Assembly: GCF_011745145.1 (NCBI RefSeq)
Contig: NZ_CP050191.1
Coordinates: 6,030,473-6,094,472 of the forward strand
Reading direction: 5' to 3'
Length of the DNA: 64,000 nt
Source of the DNA: Mycobacterium sp. DL440
GTDB lineage: Bacteria > Actinomycetota > Actinomycetes > Mycobacteriales > Mycobacteriaceae
Position 1 is the first letter of the stretch. Every line of letters starts with the position of its first letter. The position numbers were made by a program, and so were the translations under genes. This document shows, piece after piece, positions 17,937-26,504 of this stretch. Under the pieces are notes generated by a model. The model worked only from the letters and a program-made list of their open reading frames with translations. It did not search any database and was not told where the DNA came from.

Positions 17937-18743
17937 CTACCCGCGTGCCAGGAACTGCCTGATCAACGTGTTGACAAGGCGGGGATTTTCCAGCGCGGCC
18001 AGGTGTGCGACGCCGTCGAGCACCGTCACGTCGGCCCCTGGAATGGCATCAGCCATCGCGATGGTCTCCCTGAGCGGGAACGTCGCGTCTTCGGCGCCGG
18101 CGACCACGAGCACCGGTGCCTTCACCCGGGAGAGCAACGTCCGCTGGTCTGGTCGGCGCGGCACCACGCTCGTCACCGCCCACGCGGCGGAATCGACGTC
18201 AACGCGGTGCAGGGCATCCCGCACGAAGGCGACCACCTCGGGACGTGTGTCAAACGTCGTCGGGCCCAGGAACGCCGTGAGCACCGGACGAGTGAGGGGA
18301 CCGCGGATTCCCCTGAGCGCTTTGGCCATCCGCAGCAGCAAGCCGTATTCCAACTTCTGCGCTCGCCCGGCGGGCGAGGCCGTGCAGTTCATCAACACGG
18401 CGCGGCCGATGCGGCTCGGATACAACGCCGCGAACGTCCCACCGATCATTCCGCCCCACGAGTTGCCGACGAAGTGCGTGCGCTCGACGCCCACGCCGTC
18501 GAGAATGTCGGCAACGGTATCGGCGCAGTCGGTGAAACTGAAAGGGGCGGCCAGCTTTTCGCTACCGCCGTGGCCAGGTGGGTCAACGAGGATGACCCGG
18601 TGATCGGGCTCGAACTCCTTCACCTGCCCAGCCCACATGTCGCCGGACATCAGCAGGCTCGGCCAGAACAACACTGCATCGCCGTCGCCGCGGACCTGAA
18701 CGCGGAGGCGGCCGAGTTTCGTCGGCACTCGCAACTCCTGCAT
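17937..18743 (-). CDS. Alpha/beta-fold hydrolase
   Basis: The 268-residue protein has the nucleophile elbow VGNSWGGMIGG (G-x-S-x-G), an oxyanion/HG-type segment after strand 3 (FWPSLLMSGDMW), DPPGHGGSEK before the cap, a late acid in AGAEDATFP and the catalytic His near DGVAHLAALENP. It is a serine hydrolase such as an esterase or C-C hydrolase. I chose ATG at 18743, 10 nt after the MMPL stop with a GGCAGGT ribosome-binding stretch. A GTG at 18767 would overlap the MMPL gene. It is part of the antiporter-MMPL-hydrolase-P450-ferredoxin chain. Confidence 0.87.
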   Translation of the reverse strand: MQELRVPTKLGRLRVQVRGDGDAVLFWPSLLMSGDMWAGQVKEFEPDHRVILVDPPGHGGSEKLAAPFSFTDCADTVADILDGVGVERTHFVGNSWGGMIGGTFAALYPSRIGRAVLMNCTASPAGRAQKLEYGLLLRMAKALRGIRGPLTRPVLTAFLGPTTFDTRPEVVAFVRDALHRVDVDSAAWAVTSVVPRRPDQRTLLSRVKAPVLVVAGAEDATFPLRETIAMADAIPGADVTVLDGVAHLAALENPRLVNTLIRQFLARG

Positions 18744-18753
18744 ACCTGCCAAG

Positions 18754-20760
18754 TTAGCGGTCGGCACGTAGTCCAGGCCACCAGATGCGGGGGCCGATCA
18801 ACGTGAACAGGGCAGGAATGATCACTGTGCGGACGACGAAGGTGTCCAGCAGGATGCCGAGCCCGACGATGATGCCCAGCTGCGTCAGCACGATCAGCGG
18901 CAGCACGCCCAGGACACAGAACACTGCAGCCAGCACCACACCGGCACTGGTGATCACCGCTCCGGTGGCCGACACCGCCCGCACGATGCCCTGGCGAGTT
19001 CCGTACTCCGGTGTCTCTTCGCGGGCCCGGGTCACCAGGAAGATCGTGTAGTCGACGCCGAGGGCCACCAGGAACAGGAAGGCGAACAGCGGGGTGCTGT
19101 TGTCCAGGGCCGGGAATCCGAACACGTGCACGCTGGCCCAGCCGCCCAGTCCGAGTGCAGCCAGCGCGCTGAGCACCGTGACCCCGACCAGCACCAGCGG
19201 TGCGAAGACTGACCGCAGCAGCAGGTAGAGCACGGCCAGCACCACCGCCAGGATTGCCGGGATCACCACCAGCCGGTCACGCTGCGCCGCTGTGGCGATG
19301 TCCCCGGCCTGGGCATCGGACCCGCCCACAACCGCGGTCCGGTCCGCAGACCGCACCGAATCACGCAGGGCGTCAATGGTTTCGAAGGCCTCGTCGGAGG
19401 CCGGTTCGGCCGCCAGCACCACCGACCATTGGCTCAGCCCGGTCGTCGACTGGCCGGCGGGCGTGGCGGAGACGACGCCGGGGGTGTCGGTGATGGCCCG
19501 CTGCACCGCGCCGGCCTTGGCGGTGGCGGCGATGACGCGGGTGGGGTCGGTCAGACCGCTCGGGAAATGCGCGGCCAGTGTCTGGTATCCGGTCACCGAT
19601 TCGGCCTGCACCCGGAACTGCTCGGTTTGGGTCAGCCCGATCGGCGTGGCCAGCAGCGCGGTGCACAGCACGGCCAGGCCGGCCAGCGACGCCACCGCAA
19701 CGATGGCGGGTTTGCGTGCCACGGAGTCCGCAATCCGGTGCCAGACACCGCTTTCGGTCAGCGGCGTGGCGCCGACCTTGGGAATGAACGGCCAGAACAG
19801 CCGCTTGCCGCACAGGGCGAGCAGTGGCGGCAACACGACCAGCACGAAGATCGCGGCGACCACCAGACCTGATGCGGCCTGCACGCCGAGGCTGCGGTTG
19901 CTCGGCGCGGAGGCGAGTAGCAGTGTCAGCAGGGCCAGCACCACGGTGGCGTTACTCGCCACGATCGCCGGGGCGGCGGCCCGCACCGCAACCACGAGGG
20001 CTTCGCGGTGCTGCTCGGTCCGCCCCAGCTCCTCCCGGTACCGCGAGATCAACAGCAGCGCATAGTTGGTGCCCGCACCGAACACCAGCACGCTCGTGAT
20101 GCCCGACGTCGAACCGTCCGGGCTCAGGCCGAATCCGGAGGCCACCGCGGTCCCGACGACGGCGCCCACGCGATCGGCGAAAGCGATGACCAGCAGCGGC
20201 ACCAGCCACAGCACCGGTGAGCGGTAGGTGATGATGAGCAGCAGGGCCACCACCGCTGCCGTCACCGCGAGCAGCGTGATGTTCGCTCCGGCAAACGAAT
20301 TGGCGATGTCCGCGCCGAACGCCGGGCCGCCGGTGATCTCGGCCTTCAACTCTGGCGGCAAGCCGTCGGTGGCGGTGGTGCGCAGATCCTTCACCGCGTC
20401 GTTCAGCCCGAAGCCCGACAGGTCGGCCTTCAACGGCACGGTGGCCACGGCAGCTTTGCGATCGTCGGCGACCACCACGGGCGGGCCGGGCGCGTCGGTC
20501 ATCCGGTTCCGTGCATCGGCGGTGGCATCGACGTCGGTCATGGTGAGTTCACCGCCGTCGGTGCGGGTCACCACCAGGATCGCCGGAACCTGATCTCCGC
20601 CGGGAAAATCGGCACGCAGCGCGTCAGCCCGCGCCGACTCGGCATCGGACGGAACGGCGACTGGTGACTGCGAGGCGGCGTCGCTGCCGCTGAGCAGGCC
20701 CAGTAGCGCGCCCGAGACGATCACGACCAACACCGCGAGCCACGCCAGACGCCTAATCAC
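18754..20760 (-). CDS. MMPL-family RND transporter
   Basis: The 668-residue protein has twelve predicted transmembrane helices in two repeats, each preceded by an extracytoplasmic domain, the MMPL/RND layout. The TM4 equivalent reads VFGAGTNYALLLISRYREEL and the TM10 equivalent LVALGVDYTIFLVTRAREE. MMPL proteins normally have Asp-Tyr in both for proton relay; here the first Asp is Asn. It is shorter than most MmpL proteins (about 950) and closer to actinobacterial metabolite exporters. The start is ATG at 20760, overlapping the stop of the antiporter gene by 8 nt. It likely exports a lipid or the product of the adjacent P450 (inference). Confidence 0.9.
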   Translation of the reverse strand: MIRRLAWLAVLVVIVSGALLGLLSGSDAASQSPVAVPSDAESARADALRADFPGGDQVPAILVVTRTDGGELTMTDVDATADARNRMTDAPGPPVVVADDRKAAVATVPLKADLSGFGLNDAVKDLRTTATDGLPPELKAEITGGPAFGADIANSFAGANITLLAVTAAVVALLLIITYRSPVLWLVPLLVIAFADRVGAVVGTAVASGFGLSPDGSTSGITSVLVFGAGTNYALLLISRYREELGRTEQHREALVVAVRAAAPAIVASNATVVLALLTLLLASAPSNRSLGVQAASGLVVAAIFVLVVLPPLLALCGKRLFWPFIPKVGATPLTESGVWHRIADSVARKPAIVAVASLAGLAVLCTALLATPIGLTQTEQFRVQAESVTGYQTLAAHFPSGLTDPTRVIAATAKAGAVQRAITDTPGVVSATPAGQSTTGLSQWSVVLAAEPASDEAFETIDALRDSVRSADRTAVVGGSDAQAGDIATAAQRDRLVVIPAILAVVLAVLYLLLRSVFAPLVLVGVTVLSALAALGLGGWASVHVFGFPALDNSTPLFAFLFLVALGVDYTIFLVTRAREETPEYGTRQGIVRAVSATGAVITSAGVVLAAVFCVLGVLPLIVLTQLGIIVGLGILLDTFVVRTVIIPALFTLIGPRIWWPGLRADR

Positions 20761-22342
20761 GATTCAGTGTCGCCTCTTCCAAGTCGAGTCCATGCAGCAC
20801 AGTACGCAGGACCTCGTCGTCGATGTGTCCCGCATCGCGCTCGGCGATGAACGTGTCCCGTTCGGCGGCAAGCATTTCGAGGCGTAGCCGGCGGAATGCC
20901 GACGTCGGGCTCTCACCGATGTCGGCGTCGTCGCGTCCCAAACGCTCCCAGGCGGTATTACGGCGCCGGGTGTTCCACGCCCGCAGCACGTCGGCGGCAC
21001 GTTCGGGCACATCGGTGGCCGATTGTTCGGACATCAAGGCGTCGAGCCGTTCAGCTGCGGCCCGGGCCGCCTTGTCCTGCGCCGCGGCGGTGGCGACGGC
21101 GTCGCTGTGTGCCTCGTCCCCCTGGACCCCGAGCACCCGAATGAACCAGGGCAGCGTCAAGCCGTGCAGCAAAAGGGTGCCGACCACAACCACAAAGGTG
21201 AGGAACACCAACTGCGGGCGGCCGGGGAACGGATCGCCGACCAGCGTGGTGGCCGGAACACCGAACGCCGCGGCCAACGACACCACGCCCCGCATGCCCG
21301 CCCACGCGACGATGAACACCTGCCCGCCCGTCGGCGCCGGCTCGCGTGCACAGAGCTTTTTGGACAGCAGCCGGGGCAGATAGGCCGAGACGTACACCCA
21401 CACGATGCGCACCCCGATCACCGTGGTGAGCACGGCTGCCGACGAGATCGCCAGCGTGGCCGCCGAGATGCCGGCAAGTTCGCTGATCACCTTCGGCAGC
21501 TGCAGGCCGATCAGCAGGAACGCGAACGATTCCAGGATCAGCTGCAGGGCCTTCCACACGGCCTTGTCCTGCAGCCGGGTGGCGTAGCCGGCCTGTGTCT
21601 CCCGCTGGCCCAGGATCAACGCCGCCACCACCACGGCGATCACGCCGGAGCCGTGGATCTCCTCGGCCAGCAGGTAGGTGAAGAACGGTGCGACCAGGCC
21701 GATGGCGCTCTCGACCAGTGGATCGTCGAGCCGGGTGCGGATGAAGTGCACCACCATGCCGATCAACCAGCCGACGACCGTACCGCCGACCGCGGCCAGG
21801 GCGAAGGTGCCCAAACCGCTGCCCCAGCTGGCGGCCGTGCCGATGGCAGCTCCGAGCGCCACTTTGTAGGCGGTCAGTGCGGTGGCGTCGTTGAGCAGGC
21901 TTTCCCCACCGAGCAGGGTCATGATGCGTCGAGGCAGACCGAGGCGGCGGCCGACGGCGGTGGCCGAGACCGCGTCGGGCGGGGCGACGATCGCGCCGAG
22001 GGTCAGGGCCGCTGCGATCGTGAGTTCGGGCACGATGTGAAAGGCGACGATGCCGACAGCGAACGTCGTGGCCAGCGGTAGCCCGACGGCGAGCAGCCCG
22101 ATCGGCCGGATGTTGCGGCGCAGCGCCACATAACTGCTCTCCAGGCCCGCCGACCACAGCAGCGGAGGCAGGATCACGAACAGCACCAGTTCGGGATCCA
22201 GCTGTACATCGTGGAAGCCGGGCAGCGCGCTGCCGGCGAGTCCGGCCACCACCAGCGCCAACGGCGCCGAGACGTCCAAGCGGCGGGCGACGGCGGCCAG
22301 CAGGATGGCGGCTACCAGGGCCGCCAGGAGTGAGGCACCCAC
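20753..22342 (-). CDS. CPA1-family Na+/H+ antiporter
   Basis: The 529-residue protein has about twelve membrane helices and the CPA1 signatures: LPPLLWSAGLESS, GAIVAPPDAVSATAVGRRLG, the cation-binding GGESLLNDATAL, and AWAGMRGVVSLAAA. The C-terminal 120 residues are cytoplasmic and helical. The frame is open to 22543, but the GTG at 22342 has AAGGAGG 9 nt upstream and gives the expected short N-terminus before TM1. This is the first gene of a leftward five-gene chain and is divergent from the UBP zinc-finger gene by only 43 nt. Confidence 0.92.
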   Translation of the reverse strand: MGASLLAALVAAILLAAVARRLDVSAPLALVVAGLAGSALPGFHDVQLDPELVLFVILPPLLWSAGLESSYVALRRNIRPIGLLAVGLPLATTFAVGIVAFHIVPELTIAAALTLGAIVAPPDAVSATAVGRRLGLPRRIMTLLGGESLLNDATALTAYKVALGAAIGTAASWGSGLGTFALAAVGGTVVGWLIGMVVHFIRTRLDDPLVESAIGLVAPFFTYLLAEEIHGSGVIAVVVAALILGQRETQAGYATRLQDKAVWKALQLILESFAFLLIGLQLPKVISELAGISAATLAISSAAVLTTVIGVRIVWVYVSAYLPRLLSKKLCAREPAPTGGQVFIVAWAGMRGVVSLAAAFGVPATTLVGDPFPGRPQLVFLTFVVVVGTLLLHGLTLPWFIRVLGVQGDEAHSDAVATAAAQDKAARAAAERLDALMSEQSATDVPERAADVLRAWNTRRRNTAWERLGRDDADIGESPTSAFRRLRLEMLAAERDTFIAERDAGHIDDEVLRTVLHGLDLEEATLNRD

Positions 22343-22385
22343 GTTGTCGTTCCTCCTTCGTCTGCCGTGCCTATCCTTGATCAAC

Positions 22386-22688
22386 ATGTTGAGGAGATCA
22401 CGTCGGCGTGAGCACAGTCCGACGCCTCGCACCTGTGCACATCTCGACGCCGAGGTCCCCGAGCCGCAACCGTTGACTCCCGGACAGTGCCAGGAATGCG
22501 AGGAAGACGGCGAGAACAGCTGGGCGCATCTGCGGATGTGCATGACGTGCGGTCACGTCGGTTGCTGTGACTCGAGCCCGCATCAGCATGCCACCAAGCA
22601 CTTTCAGCAAAGCGGTCATCCGGTGATGCGTTCGGCGGAACCCGGCGAGAGTTGGCGTTGGTGCTATATCGACCATCGGGTCGGGTGA
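22386..22688 (+). CDS. UBP-type zinc-finger protein
   Basis: The 100-residue protein is essentially one zf-UBP domain. It has TCAHLD, then CQEC, then W-AHLRMCMTCGHVGCCDSS, then H..HATKHFQQSGHPVM and WRWCYID. The Cys/His order C.H...C..C...C..C...C...H..H...H...C matches the ubiquitin C-terminus-binding finger of eukaryotic deubiquitinases and HDAC6. In bacteria this domain occurs as small proteins or fused to or next to antiporters, and its ligand is unknown. The start is ATG at 22386. The divergent placement with a CPA1 antiporter supports a shared role (inference). Confidence 0.88.
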   Translation: MLRRSRRREHSPTPRTCAHLDAEVPEPQPLTPGQCQECEEDGENSWAHLRMCMTCGHVGCCDSSPHQHATKHFQQSGHPVMRSAEPGESWRWCYIDHRVG

Positions 22689-22712
22689 CGATCTGGCAGG
22701 CTGGTGCGTGCG

Positions 22713-23987
22713 ATGAGTGAATCGATAGAAGACGCGCAGCCCGCTGGGGAGACACCTGACCTGACCGACGATCAGGTCGACGACGCCGAAGAGGGCGCCG
22801 ACAAGCCCACCGACCCTGCGGCGACGGTCCTGCTGCTGGGCTCGGGCGAGTTGAGCCGGGAGCTCGCGCTGGCATTCCAGCGGCTCGGCGGTGTCGTGGT
22901 GGCCGCGGACCGGTACTACGCACCCGCACACGGCGTCGCGGAGCGCTCGGCGGTGATCAAGATGAATGACGCCGAGGAACTTACCGCGCTGATCGAGCGG
23001 GAGAAGCCGCGTTACGTGGTGGCCGAATCCGGCGTCATCGCCGCCGACGCCCTGGTGGCGGTGGCAGAGCGGGGCGGTATCGAGGTTCTGCCTGCCCCGC
23101 GCAGCATCCGGCTCAGCCAGGACCGCGAAGGCCTGCGCCGGCTGGCGTCGGATGAGCTGGGCCTGCCCACGGTGCCGTTCTGGTTCGCCGGGTCGGTCGA
23201 GGAGCTGACCGCGGTGGCCGAGCATGCCGGCTTCCCATTGGTGGTCAAGCCGGTCGTGGGCGCGCAGCGCGACGGTGAGTCGGTGCTGCTGCGACCCGAC
23301 GACGTCGAACCGGCCTGGCAGCGTGCCACCACCGCCGGACACATTGCCCAGAACCGCGTGCTGGCCGAGTCCGTGGTCGAGGTCGAATACGAGATCACGA
23401 TGTTGACCGTGCGCACGGCCGGGCCGTCGGGTCCCGGCGTGCAGTTCTGCGAGCCGATCGGTCACCGTCAGGTCAGCACGGACGTGCTGGAGTCGTGGCA
23501 GCCTCAGCCACTGTCGCCGGCTGCGCTGGACGCCGCGAAGTCCATCTCCGCACGGATCGTCAACTCGTTGGGCGGACGCGGGGTGTTCGGGGTCGAGCTG
23601 CTGGTTCAGGGCGACGACGTGTATTTCTCCGATGTCCGGATCCGGCCGCATGACAGCGGGCTGGTGACGCTGCGGTCGCAGCGGTTGTCGGAGTTCGAGC
23701 TGCACGCCAGGGCCATCCTGGGTCTGGCGGTGGACACCATCATGATCTCCCCGGCAGCCGCCGAGGTCAGCTACGGCGGGGCCGATGCCGGCGAGCTGTC
23801 GGCCGACATCAGCGGTGTGTTGTCCGAAGCGCTGGCCACCTCGGAAAGCGATGTGCGGTTGTTCGGCCGGCCGGGTGAATCCGAGACCCCGCGGCGCCTC
23901 GGGGTCGCATTGGCCACCGCGCCCGATGTGATCATTGCCCGGGACCGTGCCCGCCGGGTCGGCTCTGCGCTGCGCAAGCTGTGGTAG
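22713..23987 (+). CDS. purT: Formate-dependent phosphoribosylglycinamide formyltransferase
   Basis: The 424-residue ATP-grasp enzyme converts glycinamide ribonucleotide, formate and ATP to formyl-GAR, an alternative to folate-dependent PurN. The N-terminal pre-ATP-grasp domain has LLLGSGELSRELALAFQRLG and ADRYYAPAHGVAERS. The grasp core has PLVVKPVVGAQRDG, and the metal/phosphate end has GRGVFGVELLV...SDVRIRPHDSGLVT. A roughly 38-residue acidic leader precedes the domain. I chose ATG at 22713 over the GTG at 22704. It heads a run of codirectional genes through metZ. Confidence 0.92.
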   Translation: MSESIEDAQPAGETPDLTDDQVDDAEEGADKPTDPAATVLLLGSGELSRELALAFQRLGGVVVAADRYYAPAHGVAERSAVIKMNDAEELTALIEREKPRYVVAESGVIAADALVAVAERGGIEVLPAPRSIRLSQDREGLRRLASDELGLPTVPFWFAGSVEELTAVAEHAGFPLVVKPVVGAQRDGESVLLRPDDVEPAWQRATTAGHIAQNRVLAESVVEVEYEITMLTVRTAGPSGPGVQFCEPIGHRQVSTDVLESWQPQPLSPAALDAAKSISARIVNSLGGRGVFGVELLVQGDDVYFSDVRIRPHDSGLVTLRSQRLSEFELHARAILGLAVDTIMISPAAAEVSYGGADAGELSADISGVLSEALATSESDVRLFGRPGESETPRRLGVALATAPDVIIARDRARRVGSALRKLW

Positions 23988-23993
23988 CCCGGG

Positions 23994-24449
23994 ATGGCTG
24001 ACAGCACTGACGACACCGAGGATCGGCCCACGATGGCGCCGTTCCTCGGCGCGCTGGCCGTCATTGTGCTCGTGGTGATCATTGTCGTTCTGCTCAACAT
24101 CTTCGGCAGCGACGGGCAGAGTGAGGAGCAGAAGGTCAGCCTCGCGGCGGTCGGCCAGAACGACGCCCTGCAGCGGGAGAACTTCGGTGAATTCTCCGAT
24201 CACACCTGCACCGCGCAACGCGGCACCGAGGCAGATTTCATTGCCCGGCAGCGTGATTCGGTGGCCAAGCAGGGCGCCAGGTACGTCGACGACGTGACCG
24301 CGGTGCATGTCGCGGATGATCGGGCCACCGCAACGGTGGTTTACCACTTCGGCAACACCCCCGATGCCAAGGTGAACACTGAGACGGTCTTTGTGCGCGA
24401 GGACGGCCAATGGCGCGTCTGTTCGAGTATGGGAGACTCACGCCCGTGA
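23994..24449 (+). CDS. Single-pass membrane protein with small extracytoplasmic domain (Rv0361-type)
   Basis: The 151 residues comprise a short acidic N-terminus (DSTDDTEDRPT), one transmembrane helix (FLGALAVIVLVVIIVVLLNIF) and an external NTF2-like domain bracketed by two Cys (HTCTAQRGTEADFI and WRVCSSMG). This is the same architecture and Cys spacing as the protein encoded at 10028-10831, so they are paralogues by eye. It starts 6 nt after purT and overlaps the rhodanese start by 4 nt (GTGA), hence it is in the purT-metZ operon. The function is unknown. Confidence 0.75.
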   Translation: MADSTDDTEDRPTMAPFLGALAVIVLVVIIVVLLNIFGSDGQSEEQKVSLAAVGQNDALQRENFGEFSDHTCTAQRGTEADFIARQRDSVAKQGARYVDDVTAVHVADDRATATVVYHFGNTPDAKVNTETVFVREDGQWRVCSSMGDSRP

Positions 24450-24859
24450 GCTATGCAGGAGACATCACGCCTGAGGAGGCCTGGAAACTTCTGAGTGAGA
24501 ATTCCGAGGCCGTGCTGGTGGACTGTCGTACCGACGCCGAGTGGCGCTTCGTCGGCGTGCCGGATTTGTCCAGCCTCGAGCGTGACGTGGTGTACGTGGA
24601 GTGGAACCGGACCGAGGGCGGCCACAACGACGCGTTCGTCGATGATCTCCAGGCGTCAGGAGTGACGCCGGGCGAGCGGCCGGTGGTCTTCCTGTGTCGC
24701 TCCGGCAACCGCTCGATCGGTGCTGCCGAGGCCGCCACCGCCGCCGGCATCGCGCCGTCGTACAACATCCTCGACGGATTCGAGGGCAATCTCGACGAGA
24801 ACCGCCACCGCGGCGGTACCGGCTGGAAGGCCGTTGGTCTGCCTTGGAAACAAAGTTGA
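24446..24859 (+). CDS. Rhodanese-domain protein (Rv0390-like)
   Basis: The single rhodanese domain is 137 residues. The active loop VVFLCRSGNRSIGAA (C-R-S-G-N-R-S) supplies the persulfide-forming Cys, and VDCRTDAEWRFVG is the preceding conserved strand. It is likely a sulfur carrier. Its position directly before metZ, which assimilates sulfide into homocysteine, fits a sulfur-transfer role (inference). I chose GTG at 24446, which overlaps the upstream stop; a start at 24410 would overlap the previous gene by 40 nt. Confidence 0.92.
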   Translation: MSYAGDITPEEAWKLLSENSEAVLVDCRTDAEWRFVGVPDLSSLERDVVYVEWNRTEGGHNDAFVDDLQASGVTPGERPVVFLCRSGNRSIGAAEAATAAGIAPSYNILDGFEGNLDENRHRGGTGWKAVGLPWKQS

Positions 24860-24866
24860 GAGTTCG

Positions 24867-26081
24867 ATGACTGACATCCCATCTGTCCGGATCCCGGCTG
24901 CCCTGCCTGAGGGCGTCAGCCAGGCCACCATCGGCGTGCGCGGCGGTCTGCTGCGCTCGGAGTTCGAGGAAACCGCCGAGGCGATGTACCTGACCTCGGG
25001 GTATGTCTACGAGTCCGCGTCCGCGGCCGAGCAGGCGTTCACCGGCGAGATCGACCGCTTCGTCTACTCCCGTTACGGCAATCCGACCATCTCGATGTTC
25101 GAGGAGCGGCTCCGGCTCATCGAAGATGCGCCCGCCTGTTTTGCGACCGCCACCGGTATGGCGGCGGTGTTCACGGCGCTGGGCGCACTTCTGGGTGCGG
25201 GTGACCGTCTGGTGGCCGCCCGGAGCCTGTTCGGGTCGTGTTTCGTGGTGTGTAACGAGATCCTGCCGCGCTGGGGTGTGGAGACGGTGTTCGTCGACGG
25301 CGAAGACCTCGCGCAGTGGGAAGAGGCGCTGTCGGTGCCGACGACGGCGGTGTTCTTCGAGACGCCGTCCAACCCGATGCAATCTCTGGTGGATATCGCC
25401 GCGGTGTCCGAGCTGGCCCATGCCGCGGGCGCAAAGGTGGTGCTGGACAACGTCTTCGCCACTCCACTGCTGCAGCAGGGCATGCCGCTCGGTGCGGATG
25501 TGGTGGTGTATTCGGGCACCAAGCACATCGACGGGCAGGGCCGCGTGCTCGGCGGGGCGATTCTGGGCGACAAGGAATACATCGACGGCCCGGTGCAGAA
25601 GCTGATGCGCCACACCGGTCCGGCGATCAGCGCGTTCAATGCCTGGACGCTGTTGAAAGGCCTTGAGACGCTTGCGGTCCGGGTGGACTATTCGAACCGC
25701 TCGGCGCAGCTGATCGCCGAGTTCCTGGAAGGCCACCCGTCGGTGAGCTGGGTCAAGTACCCGTTCCTGAAGTCGCATCCTCAGTACGACCTGGCGCAGC
25801 GTCAGATGCGTGGCGGCGGCACCGTCGTCACCTTCGAGTTGAACGCCACCGATGGCAAGGCCCGCGCATTCGAGGTGCTCGACAAGCTGCGCGTCGTCGA
25901 CATCTCGAACAACCTGGGCGACGCCAAGACGCTGATCACCCACCCGGCCACCACCACGCACCGGGCCATGGGGCCGGAAGGTCGCGCCGCGATCGGGCTG
26001 GGCGACGGTGTCGTGCGCATCTCGATCGGCCTGGAAGGCACCGAGGATCTGATCGCCGATCTCGACCAGGCGCTGAGTTAG
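24867..26081 (+). CDS. metZ: O-succinylhomoserine sulfhydrylase
   Basis: The 404-residue PLP enzyme of the Cys/Met-metabolism family makes homocysteine from O-succinylhomoserine and sulfide. It has SRYGNPT near residue 65, the PLP-stacking SGTKHIDGQGRVLGG with the Schiff-base Lys, and the substrate-binding HPATTTHRAMG. The ATG at 24867 is 7 nt after the rhodanese stop. The context purT, membrane protein, rhodanese, metZ matches Rv0389-Rv0391 in M. tuberculosis apart from the small membrane protein. Confidence 0.94.
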   Translation: MTDIPSVRIPAALPEGVSQATIGVRGGLLRSEFEETAEAMYLTSGYVYESASAAEQAFTGEIDRFVYSRYGNPTISMFEERLRLIEDAPACFATATGMAAVFTALGALLGAGDRLVAARSLFGSCFVVCNEILPRWGVETVFVDGEDLAQWEEALSVPTTAVFFETPSNPMQSLVDIAAVSELAHAAGAKVVLDNVFATPLLQQGMPLGADVVVYSGTKHIDGQGRVLGGAILGDKEYIDGPVQKLMRHTGPAISAFNAWTLLKGLETLAVRVDYSNRSAQLIAEFLEGHPSVSWVKYPFLKSHPQYDLAQRQMRGGGTVVTFELNATDGKARAFEVLDKLRVVDISNNLGDAKTLITHPATTTHRAMGPEGRAAIGLGDGVVRISIGLEGTEDLIADLDQALS

Positions 26082-26093
26082 CCGAGGGTTGGC

Positions 26094-26504
26094 GTGTCGA
26101 AGGATAGTGCCGCCAAGAAGGCCCGCCGCCGCAAGCGGCAGGCCGACCGGGGCGTGAATCGGGTGTCGGCGGAGTCCGTCGATCAGTTGGCCGACATCCC
26201 GGATGCCGTCGTCGCCGATCTGGCCGAGTTCGACGAGCGAATCACCGCCCGGGGTTGGACTTTTGACGAAGACGAGTCCAGCGACAACTATGCGGTGTGG
26301 TTCTACGAGCCGTCCGGCGCCCACGTGTCCGACGGCCTCCCGGTGACCTCACTGTGGCTGGATGCGGCCGAGGACGGCGAGATCGTGCGGGTGGTGTTCG
26401 TCGGCAGCGTCGAGCGCTACGAGTTCACCCACGAGGAATTGCTCGGCGGTGCCCTCGAGGTGATCGAGGGCTACCGCCACGGCGCTGAGCTGCCCACCTT
26501 CTAG
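26094..26504 (+). CDS. Conserved hypothetical protein with basic N-terminus
   Basis: The 136 residues comprise a Lys/Arg-rich start (SAAKKARRRKRQADRG), likely nucleic-acid or ribosome contacting, and an acidic globular part (FDEDESSDNYAVWFYEPSG). I do not recognise the family. It starts at GTG 26094, 12 nt after metZ, and is probably the last gene of that operon. The stop shares CTAG with the convergent SDR gene. Confidence 0.72.
   Translation: MSKDSAAKKARRRKRQADRGVNRVSAESVDQLADIPDAVVADLAEFDERITARGWTFDEDESSDNYAVWFYEPSGAHVSDGLPVTSLWLDAAEDGEIVRVVFVGSVERYEFTHEELLGGALEVIEGYRHGAELPTF

Noticed and set aside
17154..18806. 550-codon plus-strand ORF opposite the P450 and hydrolase
   Set aside because: It is antisense to genes with heme-binding and G-x-S-x-G motifs; the product is Gln/Arg/His-rich and featureless.
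22398..24410. 670-codon minus-strand ORF opposite purT
   Set aside because: It is an antisense shadow; purT and the zinc-finger gene account for this stretch on the plus strand.
24465..26324. 619-codon minus-strand ORF opposite rhodanese and metZ
   Set aside because: It is an antisense shadow of two genes with catalytic motifs.
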